Below the pieces are notes generated by a model. The model was not told the origin of the DNA and searched no databases. It was given only the letters and a program-made list of their open reading frames with translations. A stretch of DNA of 64,000 bases from Enterococcus saigonensis (GTDB taxonomy: Bacteria > Bacillota > Bacilli > Lactobacillales > Enterococcaceae), in assembly GCF_011397115.1 (NCBI RefSeq), contig NZ_AP022822.1, positions 598,501-662,500 on the forward strand, given 5' to 3'. Below are positions 24,444 through 33,335 of the stretch, in pieces. The stretch's first letter is position 1; every line of letters starts with the position of its first letter. A program made the translations under genes and the position numbers.

Positions 24444-25877
24444 ATGGCAAAATATCAAATTATTGCAGCAACTGGTTGTCCTACTGGTATTGCTCATACC
24501 TATATGGCGCAAGAAGCATTGGAACAAGCGGCAAAGCGCAAAGGGGTCACGATTAAAGTTGAAACGCACGGACAAGTAGGAGTAGAAAATGAATTGTCAG
24601 CTGAGGAAATAAAAAATGCAGAGGCTGTTATTATCGCTGCAGATAAAGACGTGCACGCTGAACGTTTTGCAGGTAAACGGATAATTGATGTATCGGTTAG
24701 CAAAGGAATTAAAGAAGCCGATCAATTAATTGACGACGCGCTTGCCGGCAAAGGTAAAGTTAGTGCTGTTGCAAATACCGTGGAAGAAGTTTCAACTGAA
24801 AACGGACAAATGAATATTGGTCGTAGCATTTATAAAAACTTAATGAATGGTGTTTCTCACATGTTGCCGTTTGTAGTAGCTGGTGGGGTTATCATTGCAG
24901 TTTCTTTTGCTATTTGGGGTGTTTACTCTTTTGATCCAAATGATCCAACCTATAATGCAACTTCAGCAATGTTTAAATCAATTGGCGATGCGGCAATGGG
25001 AATGATGGTACCTGTAATGGCAGCTTACATCGCTGAAGGAATTGCCAAGCGTCCTGGTTTAGTCGTTGGGTTTGTAGGTGGTTTGTTAGCAAATTCTGGT
25101 GGTGCTGGTTTTCTAGGCGGTATTTTTGCAGGTTTCTTAGCAGGCTACTTTGTTTTATTATTGCAACGTTTGTTAAAAGTTTTACCAAAACAACTGGATG
25201 GATTAAAGGCAATTTTCTTGTATCCCGTTATTGGAGTTGCAGTTGTTGGGACAATTATGGCTTTAATTGCTGGTCCAATGAAGACGGTTAATGAAGGCAT
25301 GATGAGTTTCTTGTCTGGGTTTGAAAATTCTTCACCACTCGTATTAGGAATCATTGTTGGTTGTATGTGTGCTTTTGATATGGGAGGACCAGTGAATAAA
25401 GCAGCCTACGTAACAGGTACAGCACTATTAGCCCAAGGCAACAGCAGCTTTATGGCAGGTGTTTCGGCAGCTTGTATTGCACCACCATTAATTACTGGCT
25501 TTGCTACGTTGTTCTTTGGTAAATATTTTGAAACCAATGATCGGAATGCTGGTTTAGTTAACTTTATTTTAGGGTCAACACACATTACAGAAGGCGCCAT
25601 TCCATTTGCAGCTAAAGATCCATTACGGGTTTTACCAACTATGATGTTAGGTTCATCTATTGCAGCTGTTTTAACGTACATGTTCGGTGTGAAAGTACCA
25701 GCGCCTCATGGTGGCTTTTTGGTCTTGCCAGTAGTAGATGGTAAATTACAATGGGTATTTGCCATTCTCGTAGGGTCTATTGTTGGCGGTGTTATCTTAG
25801 GACTTATTCAAAAAAATCGGGTTACAAAAGCTACAAAAAACAAAACAACTGAAACAAAGATTGAAGTACAAGCATAA
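24444..25877 (+). CDS. PTS fructose-family EIIBC component
   Basis: A 477-aa membrane permease of the phosphotransferase system. The EIIB domain comes first, with the phosphorylated cysteine in AATGCPTGIAHTYMA (C12). A linker around residues 105-125 leads to the EIIC domain (about eight helices), with conserved FDMGGPVNKAAY and ITEGAIPFAAKDP. Enzymes of this family phosphorylate the sugar at C1. ATG 24444 is the start (GAGGAG upstream). EIIA is a separate gene downstream, after a hairpin. Confidence 0.92.
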   Translation: MAKYQIIAATGCPTGIAHTYMAQEALEQAAKRKGVTIKVETHGQVGVENELSAEEIKNAEAVIIAADKDVHAERFAGKRIIDVSVSKGIKEADQLIDDALAGKGKVSAVANTVEEVSTENGQMNIGRSIYKNLMNGVSHMLPFVVAGGVIIAVSFAIWGVYSFDPNDPTYNATSAMFKSIGDAAMGMMVPVMAAYIAEGIAKRPGLVVGFVGGLLANSGGAGFLGGIFAGFLAGYFVLLLQRLLKVLPKQLDGLKAIFLYPVIGVAVVGTIMALIAGPMKTVNEGMMSFLSGFENSSPLVLGIIVGCMCAFDMGGPVNKAAYVTGTALLAQGNSSFMAGVSAACIAPPLITGFATLFFGKYFETNDRNAGLVNFILGSTHITEGAIPFAAKDPLRVLPTMMLGSSIAAVLTYMFGVKVPAPHGGFLVLPVVDGKLQWVFAILVGSIVGGVILGLIQKNRVTKATKNKTTETKIEVQA

Positions 25878-25883
25878 AGAAAT

Positions 25884-25925
25884 AAAAGCTGCAGTAGATA
25901 AACAATATTGCTGCAGCTTTTTTAA
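25884..25925 (+). terminator. Hairpin with T tract inside the ketose operon
   Basis: AAAAGCTGCAG and CTGCAGCTTTTTT form a terminator-like hairpin between EIIBC and EIIA. It may partly terminate, lowering expression of EIIA and lacD, or stabilise the upstream mRNA. Confidence 0.75.
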
Positions 25926-25940
25926 AGAAAGGTGAAAAAC

Positions 25941-26396
25941 ATGGCGCTAATTAAAACAGACCATATTTTTTTAAGAGAAAATTTTGCAACGCAAGATGAA
26001 GTAATGCATTTTTTAGCTGACAAGGCAGTTTTACTAGGACTAGCAAGAGATGAAAAGAAAGTCTATCAAAAGTTGTTAGAACGTGAAGCAGAAGGAACGA
26101 CAGGGATGATGGATGGTTTTGCGATTCCCCATGCTAAAGATATAACAATTACAACTGCTGACATTTTAATCGTTAGTTTAGATAATCCAGTCGATTGGCA
26201 CAGTTTAGATGGTAGCCCGACAGATTTTATCATTGCCCTATTTATTCCAGATTCTGAGGCAGGAACAACACATTTGAAACTTTTATCCAGTGTAGCGCGT
26301 CTTTTGATGCATCAAGATGTAACCAAAGGACTAAAAGCAGCTAGCACCCCAACAGAGATTGCTGATCTTTTAAACAGTAAATTAGCGGAAAATTAA
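25941..26396 (+). CDS. PTS fructose-family EIIA component
   Basis: A 151-aa cytoplasmic EIIA of the fructose/mannitol type (PTS_EIIA_2). It carries phosphate from HPr to EIIB. The active histidine is in GFAIPHAKD (H64), in a chain of normal length. ATG 25941 follows AAAGGTG by a suitable distance. It lies between EIIBC and lacD and completes the transporter, giving a three-domain PTS split over two proteins. Confidence 0.93.
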   Translation: MALIKTDHIFLRENFATQDEVMHFLADKAVLLGLARDEKKVYQKLLEREAEGTTGMMDGFAIPHAKDITITTADILIVSLDNPVDWHSLDGSPTDFIIALFIPDSEAGTTHLKLLSSVARLLMHQDVTKGLKAASTPTEIADLLNSKLAEN

Positions 26397-26407
26397 GGAG
26401 TATATTC

Positions 26408-27379
26408 ATGACAACAGAAGCAAAAAAAAACTTTATCAAACAATTAAGTGACAAAAACGGTGTGATTTCTGCACTTGCGATTGATCAACGTGGTGCGTTA
26501 AAGAAAATGATTAATAAATACCAAGACACAGAGGCAGAGGCTGTTCAAATTGAAGACTTTAAAAAAATCGTGTCTTCTGAATTAACTCAATATGCTTCAT
26601 CCATCTTACTAGATCCAGAATTTGGTTTGCCAGCGGCTGGTGTTCGCGATGAAAATGCCGGCTTATTACTAGCGTATGAAAAAACAGGTTATGATGCCTC
26701 TACACCTGGACGTCTGCCAGATATTTTGTCTATTTGGTCTGTGAAACGTCTAAAAGAAGCAGGGGCAGATGCATGTAAATTCTTACTTTACTATGATGTT
26801 GATGAAAGTGATGAAATCAACGATCAAAAGAAAGCCTTCATGGAACGAATTGGTTCTGAATGCGCCGCAGAAGATTTACCATTTTTCTTGGAATTGGTTT
26901 CTTATGATGCAAACGATGCCGATGCTAGCACTAAAGAATATGCGCTGAAAAAACCACATAAAGTGATCGAAATGATGAAAGAATTTTCCAAACCACGCTA
27001 TGGTGTAGATGTATTAAAAATGGAAGTTCCGGTCAACATGAACTATGTAGAAGGTTACGCAAAAGGTGAAGTTGCGTATACAAAAGAAGAAGCAATGGGG
27101 TATTTCAAAGAACAAGCAGAAGCAACAGACTTACCATTTATCTTCTTATCAGCAGGTGTTACCGCTGAATTATTCCAAGAAACATTGAAGTTTGCTAAAG
27201 AAGCAGGCTCAACGTTTAATGGTGTCTTATGTGGTCGTGCAACGTGGGCAAATGGGGTTGAACCATTTATCACAGGTGGCGAAGATGCAGCAAGAGAATG
27301 GATGCAAAATGAAGGACGTAAAAATATTGAAGCGTTAAATGAAGTCTTACAAGCGACTGCAACACCAGTTAAATTTTAA
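26408..27379 (+). CDS. lacD: Tagatose-1,6-bisphosphate aldolase
   Basis: A 323-aa class I aldolase of the LacD family. It splits tagatose 1,6-bisphosphate to dihydroxyacetone phosphate and glyceraldehyde 3-phosphate. Characteristic parts are the N terminus VISALAIDQRGALKKMI, SILLDPEFGLPA, the likely Schiff-base lysine in the GVDVLKMEVPVN segment and FLSAGVTAELFQETL. It follows EIIA by 11 nt with AAGGAG before the ATG. No lacAB isomerase or lacEFG genes are here, so this is not the lactose operon. LacD enzymes also accept fructose bisphosphate. Confidence 0.93.
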   Translation: MTTEAKKNFIKQLSDKNGVISALAIDQRGALKKMINKYQDTEAEAVQIEDFKKIVSSELTQYASSILLDPEFGLPAAGVRDENAGLLLAYEKTGYDASTPGRLPDILSIWSVKRLKEAGADACKFLLYYDVDESDEINDQKKAFMERIGSECAAEDLPFFLELVSYDANDADASTKEYALKKPHKVIEMMKEFSKPRYGVDVLKMEVPVNMNYVEGYAKGEVAYTKEEAMGYFKEQAEATDLPFIFLSAGVTAELFQETLKFAKEAGSTFNGVLCGRATWANGVEPFITGGEDAAREWMQNEGRKNIEALNEVLQATATPVKF

Positions 27380-27380
27380 G

Positions 27381-27420
27381 AAAAAAGAGCTGTGATGAGA
27401 TGATGTCACAGCTCTTTTTC
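27381..27420 (+). terminator. Terminator of the ketose operon
   Basis: AAAAAGAGCTGTGA and TCACAGCTCTTTTT form a strong hairpin with a T tail. Confidence 0.9.
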
Positions 27421-27870
27421 AGCTTTACTACTACAAGACAAGCAGCCCAAGAAATACAACACCGTAAGCGTAAATGCCATTTTTCCAGTTAAAATTAAAG
27501 TATCAATACCGCAACGACACAATTGCCAACCTAGATCTGTTAGCTAAAAATAGTTTAGAGTGTATTTGGAAATTGTAATGTGGGAATTATAATAATAGTT
27601 GCTTTAATTTAATTTTTATTTTAAAGCAAAGCTTGCCATAATCTCTTGCAAAAGTGAAAAGTTGATATTTTTTGACATCAAAATGTAAATAGTCAAAAGT
27701 AGTAACAGCTACTTACCCAATGAAATAAAACCCATTTCAACGAACTTCGTTACCAGTAAGTTCTTTTTTGTACGTTGGAGGTTAAATAAAAAGTTGCGTT
27801 GCCACTAGCTAAAGTTTTCTTTGCAAATCAATGGCGACTAAAGGATATATTCCCAGCAAGGTGGAAATAA
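27421..27870. other. 450-nt intergenic region without a recognised gene
   Basis: No open frame here looks like a protein. The only structure I see is GAACTT (27742-27747) and AAGTTC (27758-27763) followed by six T. It could end a small RNA read rightward. No clear promoter was found for such an RNA. Confidence 0.4.
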
Positions 27871-29106
27871 TTAATACCTGCTTTCTTTTAATTGGGGGAA
27901 ATTGGATGCATAGTTCAAAATATTTAAAACAATAAATAAGGCTGATACAAAAAAGACATAGCGATAGTCAAAGTAAGCTGACACCGTGGAACCAATTAAA
28001 GGACCGCCAATTGCGCCAATTGATTGCATCGTTTGATTGTAACTAAAGATTCGTCCAGTCGCTTCTTGGGGACTATTTTGCGATAAAATAATTTGTACAC
28101 TAGGGGCTAATGCCGAGTCACTAACCCCGATAAAAAGGCGTAATAAAATAACTTGCCAAATTGCATGACTGAAACCTAGTGTGAAATAAATGCTAAAAGA
28201 TAAGACCAGACCAAAAAGTAAAATCTTATATTGACCAATTCGATCTCCTAACCGCCCAAATAAAGGTGCAAAAAATAGCATGACTACCCCAGGAGCAGAA
28301 GCAACGATCCCGCTATAAATAGTAACAAGTTGTGGATTATGTACAAGTTGGCGTACATATAGACTCAAAATGGGACTGATTGCTTTATCTGTTAATTGTA
28401 AAATTGTTGTGGTTAAAAGCATGGCAATAATTACCTTTGGATGGTCAATAACTTGTGTTAATGCTTTAGCAGTCAAAACCTTGTTCTTTGGTTTGGGGGT
28501 AAAATGTTCTTTGACAAAAAAGACGGTTAGTAAGAAAACAAAAAACATAATGATGCCGGTAATCCAAAATGTCATACGATAGCCAGCATGGGCTACTACA
28601 ATACCACCAAACAACGGGCCTAAAAGAGTTCCAGCTACAGTTCCAGTTGAAAGTGTGCCAAGCACGCGACCAGAATGTTCTTTTGGTGTAATGATCGCCA
28701 TTAAGGCAACGGAATTACTGGTATAACCAGAAAATGCACCTAATAAAAGCCGTAAAAGAAGTAATTGCCATGATTTTGTCACAAAGCCCATGGAAAAAAT
28801 CATAATTGCCATACCCAAGCTGGCTCTAAGCAACATGGGCTTACGCCCTTTTTGATCGGCTAGCTTGCCCCATAAAGGCGAGACAATGGCCATCGTAATA
28901 AAAGTACTCGCAAAAATTAAACCAGATTGAAAACTTAATTCTTTTTTTGTGAAATTGCCTAAGGTATCTACATATAGCGATAAAAAAGGAGAAATTAAGC
29001 TGGAGCCAATTCCGGTCATAAAACTACCAAACCATAAAATAAGCAGATTACGCTGCCAGAGTTCATTACTGGCAAAATACTTTTTTAGTATTGTCAAAAC
29101 ACTCAC
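27871..29106 (-). CDS. MFS multidrug exporter, DHA1 (12-helix) family
   Basis: A 411-aa membrane antiporter resembling PmrA/Lde-type drug exporters. Marks are LLILWFGSFMTGIGSSLISPF in helix 1, the loop GKLADQKGRKPMLLRA after helix 2, and GTVAGTLLGPLFGGIV in helix 5. A second GRLGDRIGQ loop in the C half shows the usual duplication. It is divergent from a TetR regulator, with operator-like repeats around a TTGACA -35 in between. Drug substrates are unknown. Confidence 0.88.
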   Translation of the reverse strand: MSVLTILKKYFASNELWQRNLLILWFGSFMTGIGSSLISPFLSLYVDTLGNFTKKELSFQSGLIFASTFITMAIVSPLWGKLADQKGRKPMLLRASLGMAIMIFSMGFVTKSWQLLLLRLLLGAFSGYTSNSVALMAIITPKEHSGRVLGTLSTGTVAGTLLGPLFGGIVVAHAGYRMTFWITGIIMFFVFLLTVFFVKEHFTPKPKNKVLTAKALTQVIDHPKVIIAMLLTTTILQLTDKAISPILSLYVRQLVHNPQLVTIYSGIVASAPGVVMLFFAPLFGRLGDRIGQYKILLFGLVLSFSIYFTLGFSHAIWQVILLRLFIGVSDSALAPSVQIILSQNSPQEATGRIFSYNQTMQSIGAIGGPLIGSTVSAYFDYRYVFFVSALFIVLNILNYASNFPQLKESRY

Positions 29107-29127
29107 TTCACTTTCGTTTTATAGACT

Positions 29128-29167
29128 AAACTACGATTAGTAGTTTGTCAACTATTGTTAGTAGTTT
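29128..29167. promoter_or_regulatory. Paired TetR operator-like palindromes
   Basis: AAACTAC-N5-GTAGTTT (29128-29146) and AACTA-N7-TAGTT (29150-29166) have centres 21 bp apart, two helical turns. TTAGTAGTTT is repeated directly at 29137 and 29158. A TTGACA on the - strand (29146-29151), the likely -35 of the exporter, lies between them. Confidence 0.65.
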
Positions 29168-29209
29168 AAAAAGCTTTGTGTTAAAATGGTTTTCGTAAGG
29201 AGGGATTTT

Positions 29210-29782
29210 ATGAAACGGCGGGATTTAACTCCTGAAAAAATTATAATAACTTACATTGCGTTGGCAGAAAAAATGGGATTGGCACAAGTTAGTTTTCCCC
29301 GTTTGGCCGAAGCTTTAGCAATTAAACCACCGTCTTTGTATAATCATTTTAAAAATTTAACCGACTTGAAAGTTCATACTGCAATTTTTCTTCATGAAAG
29401 ATTACATGAATATTTAACATCACAATTAATAGGAAAAACAAAAGAAGCAGCTTTATTAGCCTACGGAGAGGCTTATCGGCGCTTTGCTTTGAAGTATCAA
29501 GCGGTCTACGAATTGCTTAATACAATTCCAAGCTTTAACAATGACGCACTGCTTTTAGCCGGTCGAAAAAATACCTCATTGTTATCTCAGTTATTGGCTT
29601 CGTTTGGTTTATCAGAAGAAGAAGTCTTAATGGAAAGTCGTGGGTTTCGCAGCTTACTTCATGGCTATGTCAGTTTGAGTCAGTTGGGTTATTTTCAAAA
29701 TGTGATGCTCGATTCTGATGAAAGTTTTGTCGCAGTATTGACGCAATTTGTTCAGACTATTGCAAGGAAGGCCAAAGAATAA
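29210..29782 (+). CDS. TetR/AcrR family regulator
   Basis: A 190-aa regulator with an N-terminal TetR helix-turn-helix (about 1-52; VSFPRLAEALAIKPPSLYNHFKN is the recognition region) and a C-terminal ligand-binding domain of the WHG/TetR_C type. I chose ATG 29210, behind AAGGAGGG. The longer frame from 29186 would cover the ribosome site. It is divergent from the DHA1 exporter and almost certainly represses it, and perhaps itself, through the repeats at 29128-29167. Confidence 0.9.
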   Translation: MKRRDLTPEKIIITYIALAEKMGLAQVSFPRLAEALAIKPPSLYNHFKNLTDLKVHTAIFLHERLHEYLTSQLIGKTKEAALLAYGEAYRRFALKYQAVYELLNTIPSFNNDALLLAGRKNTSLLSQLLASFGLSEEEVLMESRGFRSLLHGYVSLSQLGYFQNVMLDSDESFVAVLTQFVQTIARKAKE

Positions 29783-29873
29783 ACAGGTTAGGAGCGATTT
29801 ATAGACTTTTATCAGCTATTTACGAAGATTGCAGGCACATATCACACTTAAACTAATTGACTTATTTCTTTTT

Positions 29874-29919
29874 AAAATCGGAGTAGGAAAGAGTATTTCT
29901 TCTTATGCCGATTTTTTTC
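29874..29919 (+). terminator. Terminator after the TetR gene
   Basis: AAAATCGG and CCGATTTTTTT enclose an imperfect inner stem. The T tail supports rightward termination about 90 nt after the gene. Confidence 0.8.
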
Positions 29920-30002
29920 ATACCCTTTTTCTGTTTAAGTCTGTTACAATAGATAAGTAAAAACTGTATTAGTTTTATGTTGTAACGTAAGGGGGCAAAG
30001 AG

Positions 30003-30686
30003 ATGGAAATCACTTACCATGGTCATTCCGTAATCGCTATCAAATTAGAAGATGGTACGGATTTATTATTTGATCCATTTATTACGGGTAATCCTAAAAC
30101 AGATTTAGTAGCAGCCGAGGTAAAAACAGACTATATTTTGGTAACTCATGGACATAGTGACCACGTGGGCGATATGGTTGCAATCGCTAAAAACTGCAAT
30201 GCTACCATCATTGGCATGGTGGAATTATGTAATTTTGCTGAAAAAAATGGGGTAAAAAATACTCATGGTATGAATATCGGTGGTAAATTTGACTTTCCAT
30301 TTGGGCGAGTGAAGATGGTTCACGCCCAACATAGCTCAGGTTATGAAGTTGAGCGTCAAATGGTTTATTTGGGTGAAGCGGCTGGCTTTATTCTACAAGC
30401 TGAAGGTAAAACGATTTATCATGCTGGGGATACGTCAAATTTTGGCGACATGGCTCTTTTTGGCGAGGCGTTTTCTATCGATGTAGCCTTTTTACCAATT
30501 GGTGATAATTTTACCATGGGACCAACAGAGGCAGCTTCTGCGGCTAAGCGATTACAGGCAAAACAAGTGGTACCCATCCATTACAATACTTTTCCGCTAA
30601 TTGAGCAAGATCCCAACGCTTTTATAGCCCTTTTACCAACTGGTGTTGGAAAAGTAATGGCAGTTGGCGAGCGTCTCACGTTATAA
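30003..30686 (+). CDS. UPF0173 metal-dependent hydrolase (YtkL family)
   Basis: A 227-aa metallo-beta-lactamase-fold protein of the UPF0173 family. The metal motif THGHSDHVGD lies near residues 50-59. Further ligands are in VHAQHSSGYE, YHAGDTSNFGD and the C-terminal PIHYNTFPLIEQDP. It is a cytoplasmic hydrolase of unknown substrate. It is followed after 68 nt by a YtoI-type gene and then nrnA, an order also known in other Firmicutes. Family call is strong, function is not known. Confidence 0.92.
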   Translation: MEITYHGHSVIAIKLEDGTDLLFDPFITGNPKTDLVAAEVKTDYILVTHGHSDHVGDMVAIAKNCNATIIGMVELCNFAEKNGVKNTHGMNIGGKFDFPFGRVKMVHAQHSSGYEVERQMVYLGEAAGFILQAEGKTIYHAGDTSNFGDMALFGEAFSIDVAFLPIGDNFTMGPTEAASAAKRLQAKQVVPIHYNTFPLIEQDPNAFIALLPTGVGKVMAVGERLTL

Positions 30687-30754
30687 AAACAACAAAGATA
30701 TTGATAAACAAGCGCTGTATAAAAAAAGTGTATACCATAACTAGGAGTGGAACA

Positions 30755-32086
30755 ATGGCGACAAAACATGATTTAATTTTAGCTCATATTGAAAGTTTAC
30801 CTGTGGGGGATCGAATTTCCGTACGGGGTATTGCCAAAGCGCTAAATGTTAGTGAAGGGACAGCTTATCGCGCGATAAAGGATGCCGAAAATATTGGTTT
30901 GGTTTCGACGATTCAACGAGTGGGGACCATTCGGATTGAACGAAAATTAAAGAAAAATATTGAGCGGCTAACTTTTGGTGAAGTGGTCCAAATTATTGAA
31001 GGCGACGTTTTAGGTGGTAAAGCCGGATTAGATAAGGTTTTACATAAATTTGTGATTGGTGCTATGAAAGAAGATGCTATGGCCCGGTACATTACACCAG
31101 GCTCTTTAATGATTGTTGGTAATCGCGAAGGTGTTCATCGTTTGGCGTTAAAAGAAGGTGCCGCCGTTTTAATTACAGGTGGTTTTGATACTACAAGTGA
31201 GATTTGTCGACTAGCCGATGAAGTCCAAATGCCCATTTTACGTACAACTTATGACACGTTTACAGTAGCGGCAATGATTAACCGAGCGTTAAGTGATCAG
31301 TTGATTAAAAAAGACATCATGCTTGTAAGTGATATTTTTACGCCATTAGAAAAAACCTCTTACTTGGATGTTTCAGCAACAGTCAAAGACTACAAACGAT
31401 TGGCTGAAAGTACAACACATTCTCGTTTTCCAGTTGTTAATAAAAATATGCGCCTGGTGGGAATTGTCACGCCCAAAGATATTTTGGAAAAGCAAGATAA
31501 TCAAGCAATTGAACGCGTAATGACAAAAGAAATTAGCTACGTCAAACGTGAAATGAGTGTGGCTTCAGTCAGTCATCAAATGATTTGGGACGGGTTAGAG
31601 GTTATGCCAGTGGTCTCTGATGATTTGAGCTTGGTTGGCTTAGTTTCTCGTCAAGACGTGATGAAGGCGATGCAATTGGTGCAACGTCAACCACAAATTG
31701 CCGATACGATTTCCGATCAAATCACAGGTGATATTCAATTAATAGACCAAGATAATGAAGGCAATAAATTGGATAAACCTTACTATACATTTACAGTTAC
31801 GCCTCAAATGGTTAATGAAGTCGGGACGATTTCTTTTGGTGTTTTAAATGAAATCGTCGCTAATACCGCTAAGCGTGCTTTGCTGCAACAACAGCGGCGC
31901 AATACGTGGATTGAACAAGTGAATATGCATTATTTGCGTTTGATACAATTAGAGAGTAAAATAGCCATTCATACTCGCATGTTGGAGTTGGGACGACGAA
32001 GTGCGAAGTTGGAAATCGAAGTTTATTTAGAAAATACGTTGGCAGCTTTGGCAATCGTTACTTGCCAAGTTTTAGAGCGGCCATAA
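30755..32086 (+). CDS. YtoI-like HTH-DRTGG-CBS-hotdog regulator
   Basis: A 443-aa multidomain protein. An N-terminal winged-helix region (about 1-65, SVRGIAKALNVSEGTAYRAIKD) is followed by a DRTGG domain (about 75-185), a tandem CBS pair (about 195-310; HSRFPVVNKNMRLVGIVTPKD) and a C-terminal hotdog thioesterase-like domain. This matches Bacillus YtoI, whose role is unknown; CBS domains usually sense adenine nucleotides. ATG 30755 is used because TAGGAGTGG precedes it. It lies 14 nt upstream of nrnA, so a link to small-nucleotide metabolism is plausible. Confidence 0.88.
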   Translation: MATKHDLILAHIESLPVGDRISVRGIAKALNVSEGTAYRAIKDAENIGLVSTIQRVGTIRIERKLKKNIERLTFGEVVQIIEGDVLGGKAGLDKVLHKFVIGAMKEDAMARYITPGSLMIVGNREGVHRLALKEGAAVLITGGFDTTSEICRLADEVQMPILRTTYDTFTVAAMINRALSDQLIKKDIMLVSDIFTPLEKTSYLDVSATVKDYKRLAESTTHSRFPVVNKNMRLVGIVTPKDILEKQDNQAIERVMTKEISYVKREMSVASVSHQMIWDGLEVMPVVSDDLSLVGLVSRQDVMKAMQLVQRQPQIADTISDQITGDIQLIDQDNEGNKLDKPYYTFTVTPQMVNEVGTISFGVLNEIVANTAKRALLQQQRRNTWIEQVNMHYLRLIQLESKIAIHTRMLELGRRSAKLEIEVYLENTLAALAIVTCQVLERP

Positions 32087-32100
32087 GTTAAGGTGAGAAG

Positions 32101-33054
32101 ATGAACATTAGACACGAAATTTTAAAAGCAATTGAAGAATATGATCGTATTATTATCCATCGGCATATGCGTCCAGACCCAGATGCTCTAGGTTCGCAAG
32201 TGGGTCTAGCAGAAGTATTACGGGCCAGTTTTCCAACAAAAGAAATTTATCAAGTAGGAGGGCCTGTTGAAGGCTTACATTACTTGGCCGAAATGGATGA
32301 AGTGGCAGATGAGCTTTATAAAGGGGCACTTGTGATTGTAACGGATACGGCTAATTCGCCCCGCGTGAGTGATCAGCGATATAAAAATGGTGCCAAATTA
32401 ATTAAAATTGATCATCATCCCAATGATGAGCCTTATGGAGATTTGGTCTGGGTCAATACCAAGGCTAGCAGTTGTAGTGAAATGATTGCTGATTTCGCTT
32501 TTTCATTTCCAGATCTGCTAAAAGTTAGTGTGGCAGCAGCTCGCTTATTATATGCAGGAATTGTTGGCGATACGGGGCGTTTTTTATATCCAGCAACTAC
32601 TTCTTATACATTAGAAATTGCCGGCAAACTTTTAGACTTTGGCTTTGATGCGGCTAAGTTAAATCGTGAACTGCAACAAATTTCCATGAAGGTAGCGAAG
32701 CTTTCGGGTTATGTCTATGAAAATATTGAAGTGGATGAAAATGGCGCAGGACGGGTCATTTTACCTCAAGAATTATTGGATAAATTTAATGTAGTTGATT
32801 CAGAAACTTCCCATGTTGTCTCATTACCAGGAACGATTGATGTTACCCTGGCTTGGGGAATTTTTGTGCAGCAACCTGAAGGCTACTATCGGGTACGCTT
32901 GCGTTCAAAAGGGCCAGTCATTAATGAGATTGCCAAGCGTCATCATGGCGGAGGACATCCTTTAGCTAGTGGTGCCAATGCCAAAGACCTAAAAGAAGTT
33001 GCTGAAATTTATCAAGAAATTCAAGCGGCTTGTCGTAAGTATTTAGCGCAGTAA
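32101..33054 (+). CDS. nrnA: NrnA oligoribonuclease/pAp phosphatase
   Basis: A 317-aa DHH/DHHA1 phosphoesterase that degrades very short RNAs and 3'-phosphoadenosine 5'-phosphate. Manganese-binding motifs are visible: HRHMRPDPDALGS near 20-32, VTDTANSPRVSD, DHHPNDEPYGD and the C-terminal substrate motif GGGHPLASGA. Length is normal. AAGGTGAG precedes the ATG. It completes the final stage of mRNA decay, which the RNase J2 at 18614 helps to begin. Confidence 0.93.
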   Translation: MNIRHEILKAIEEYDRIIIHRHMRPDPDALGSQVGLAEVLRASFPTKEIYQVGGPVEGLHYLAEMDEVADELYKGALVIVTDTANSPRVSDQRYKNGAKLIKIDHHPNDEPYGDLVWVNTKASSCSEMIADFAFSFPDLLKVSVAAARLLYAGIVGDTGRFLYPATTSYTLEIAGKLLDFGFDAAKLNRELQQISMKVAKLSGYVYENIEVDENGAGRVILPQELLDKFNVVDSETSHVVSLPGTIDVTLAWGIFVQQPEGYYRVRLRSKGPVINEIAKRHHGGGHPLASGANAKDLKEVAEIYQEIQAACRKYLAQ

Positions 33055-33082
33055 TTATTACGCCACTCGTTTAATTCAAAAT

Positions 33083-33158
33083 AAAAAAATACACTTTTTC
33101 ATTTATCTCTGGCCTTTAATTTTGGCTGTGATAAAAGTTGAAAGTGTATTTTTTTTAT
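33083..33158 (+). terminator. Terminator after nrnA
   Basis: AAAATACACTTT and AAAGTGTATTTT make the outer stem, followed by eight T. It may also receive transcripts from dapH, 180 nt away on the other strand. The rest of 33159-33335 holds no recognised feature. Confidence 0.8.
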
Positions 33159-33335
33159 GAAGTTTTGAAAATAAGTGTCAAATGAAGCAACTACCTCTAT
33201 TACTTAAGAGAAAAGCTTATTTGCTAGATTTTGATTGATTCAGGTGTATATTTTTTATCATGTTGAAACGAGATTTGGGTAATCAGATACAAAAAAGAAT
33301 TTAATGCTTTTTAAGACTAATACAGACTTCTAAGC

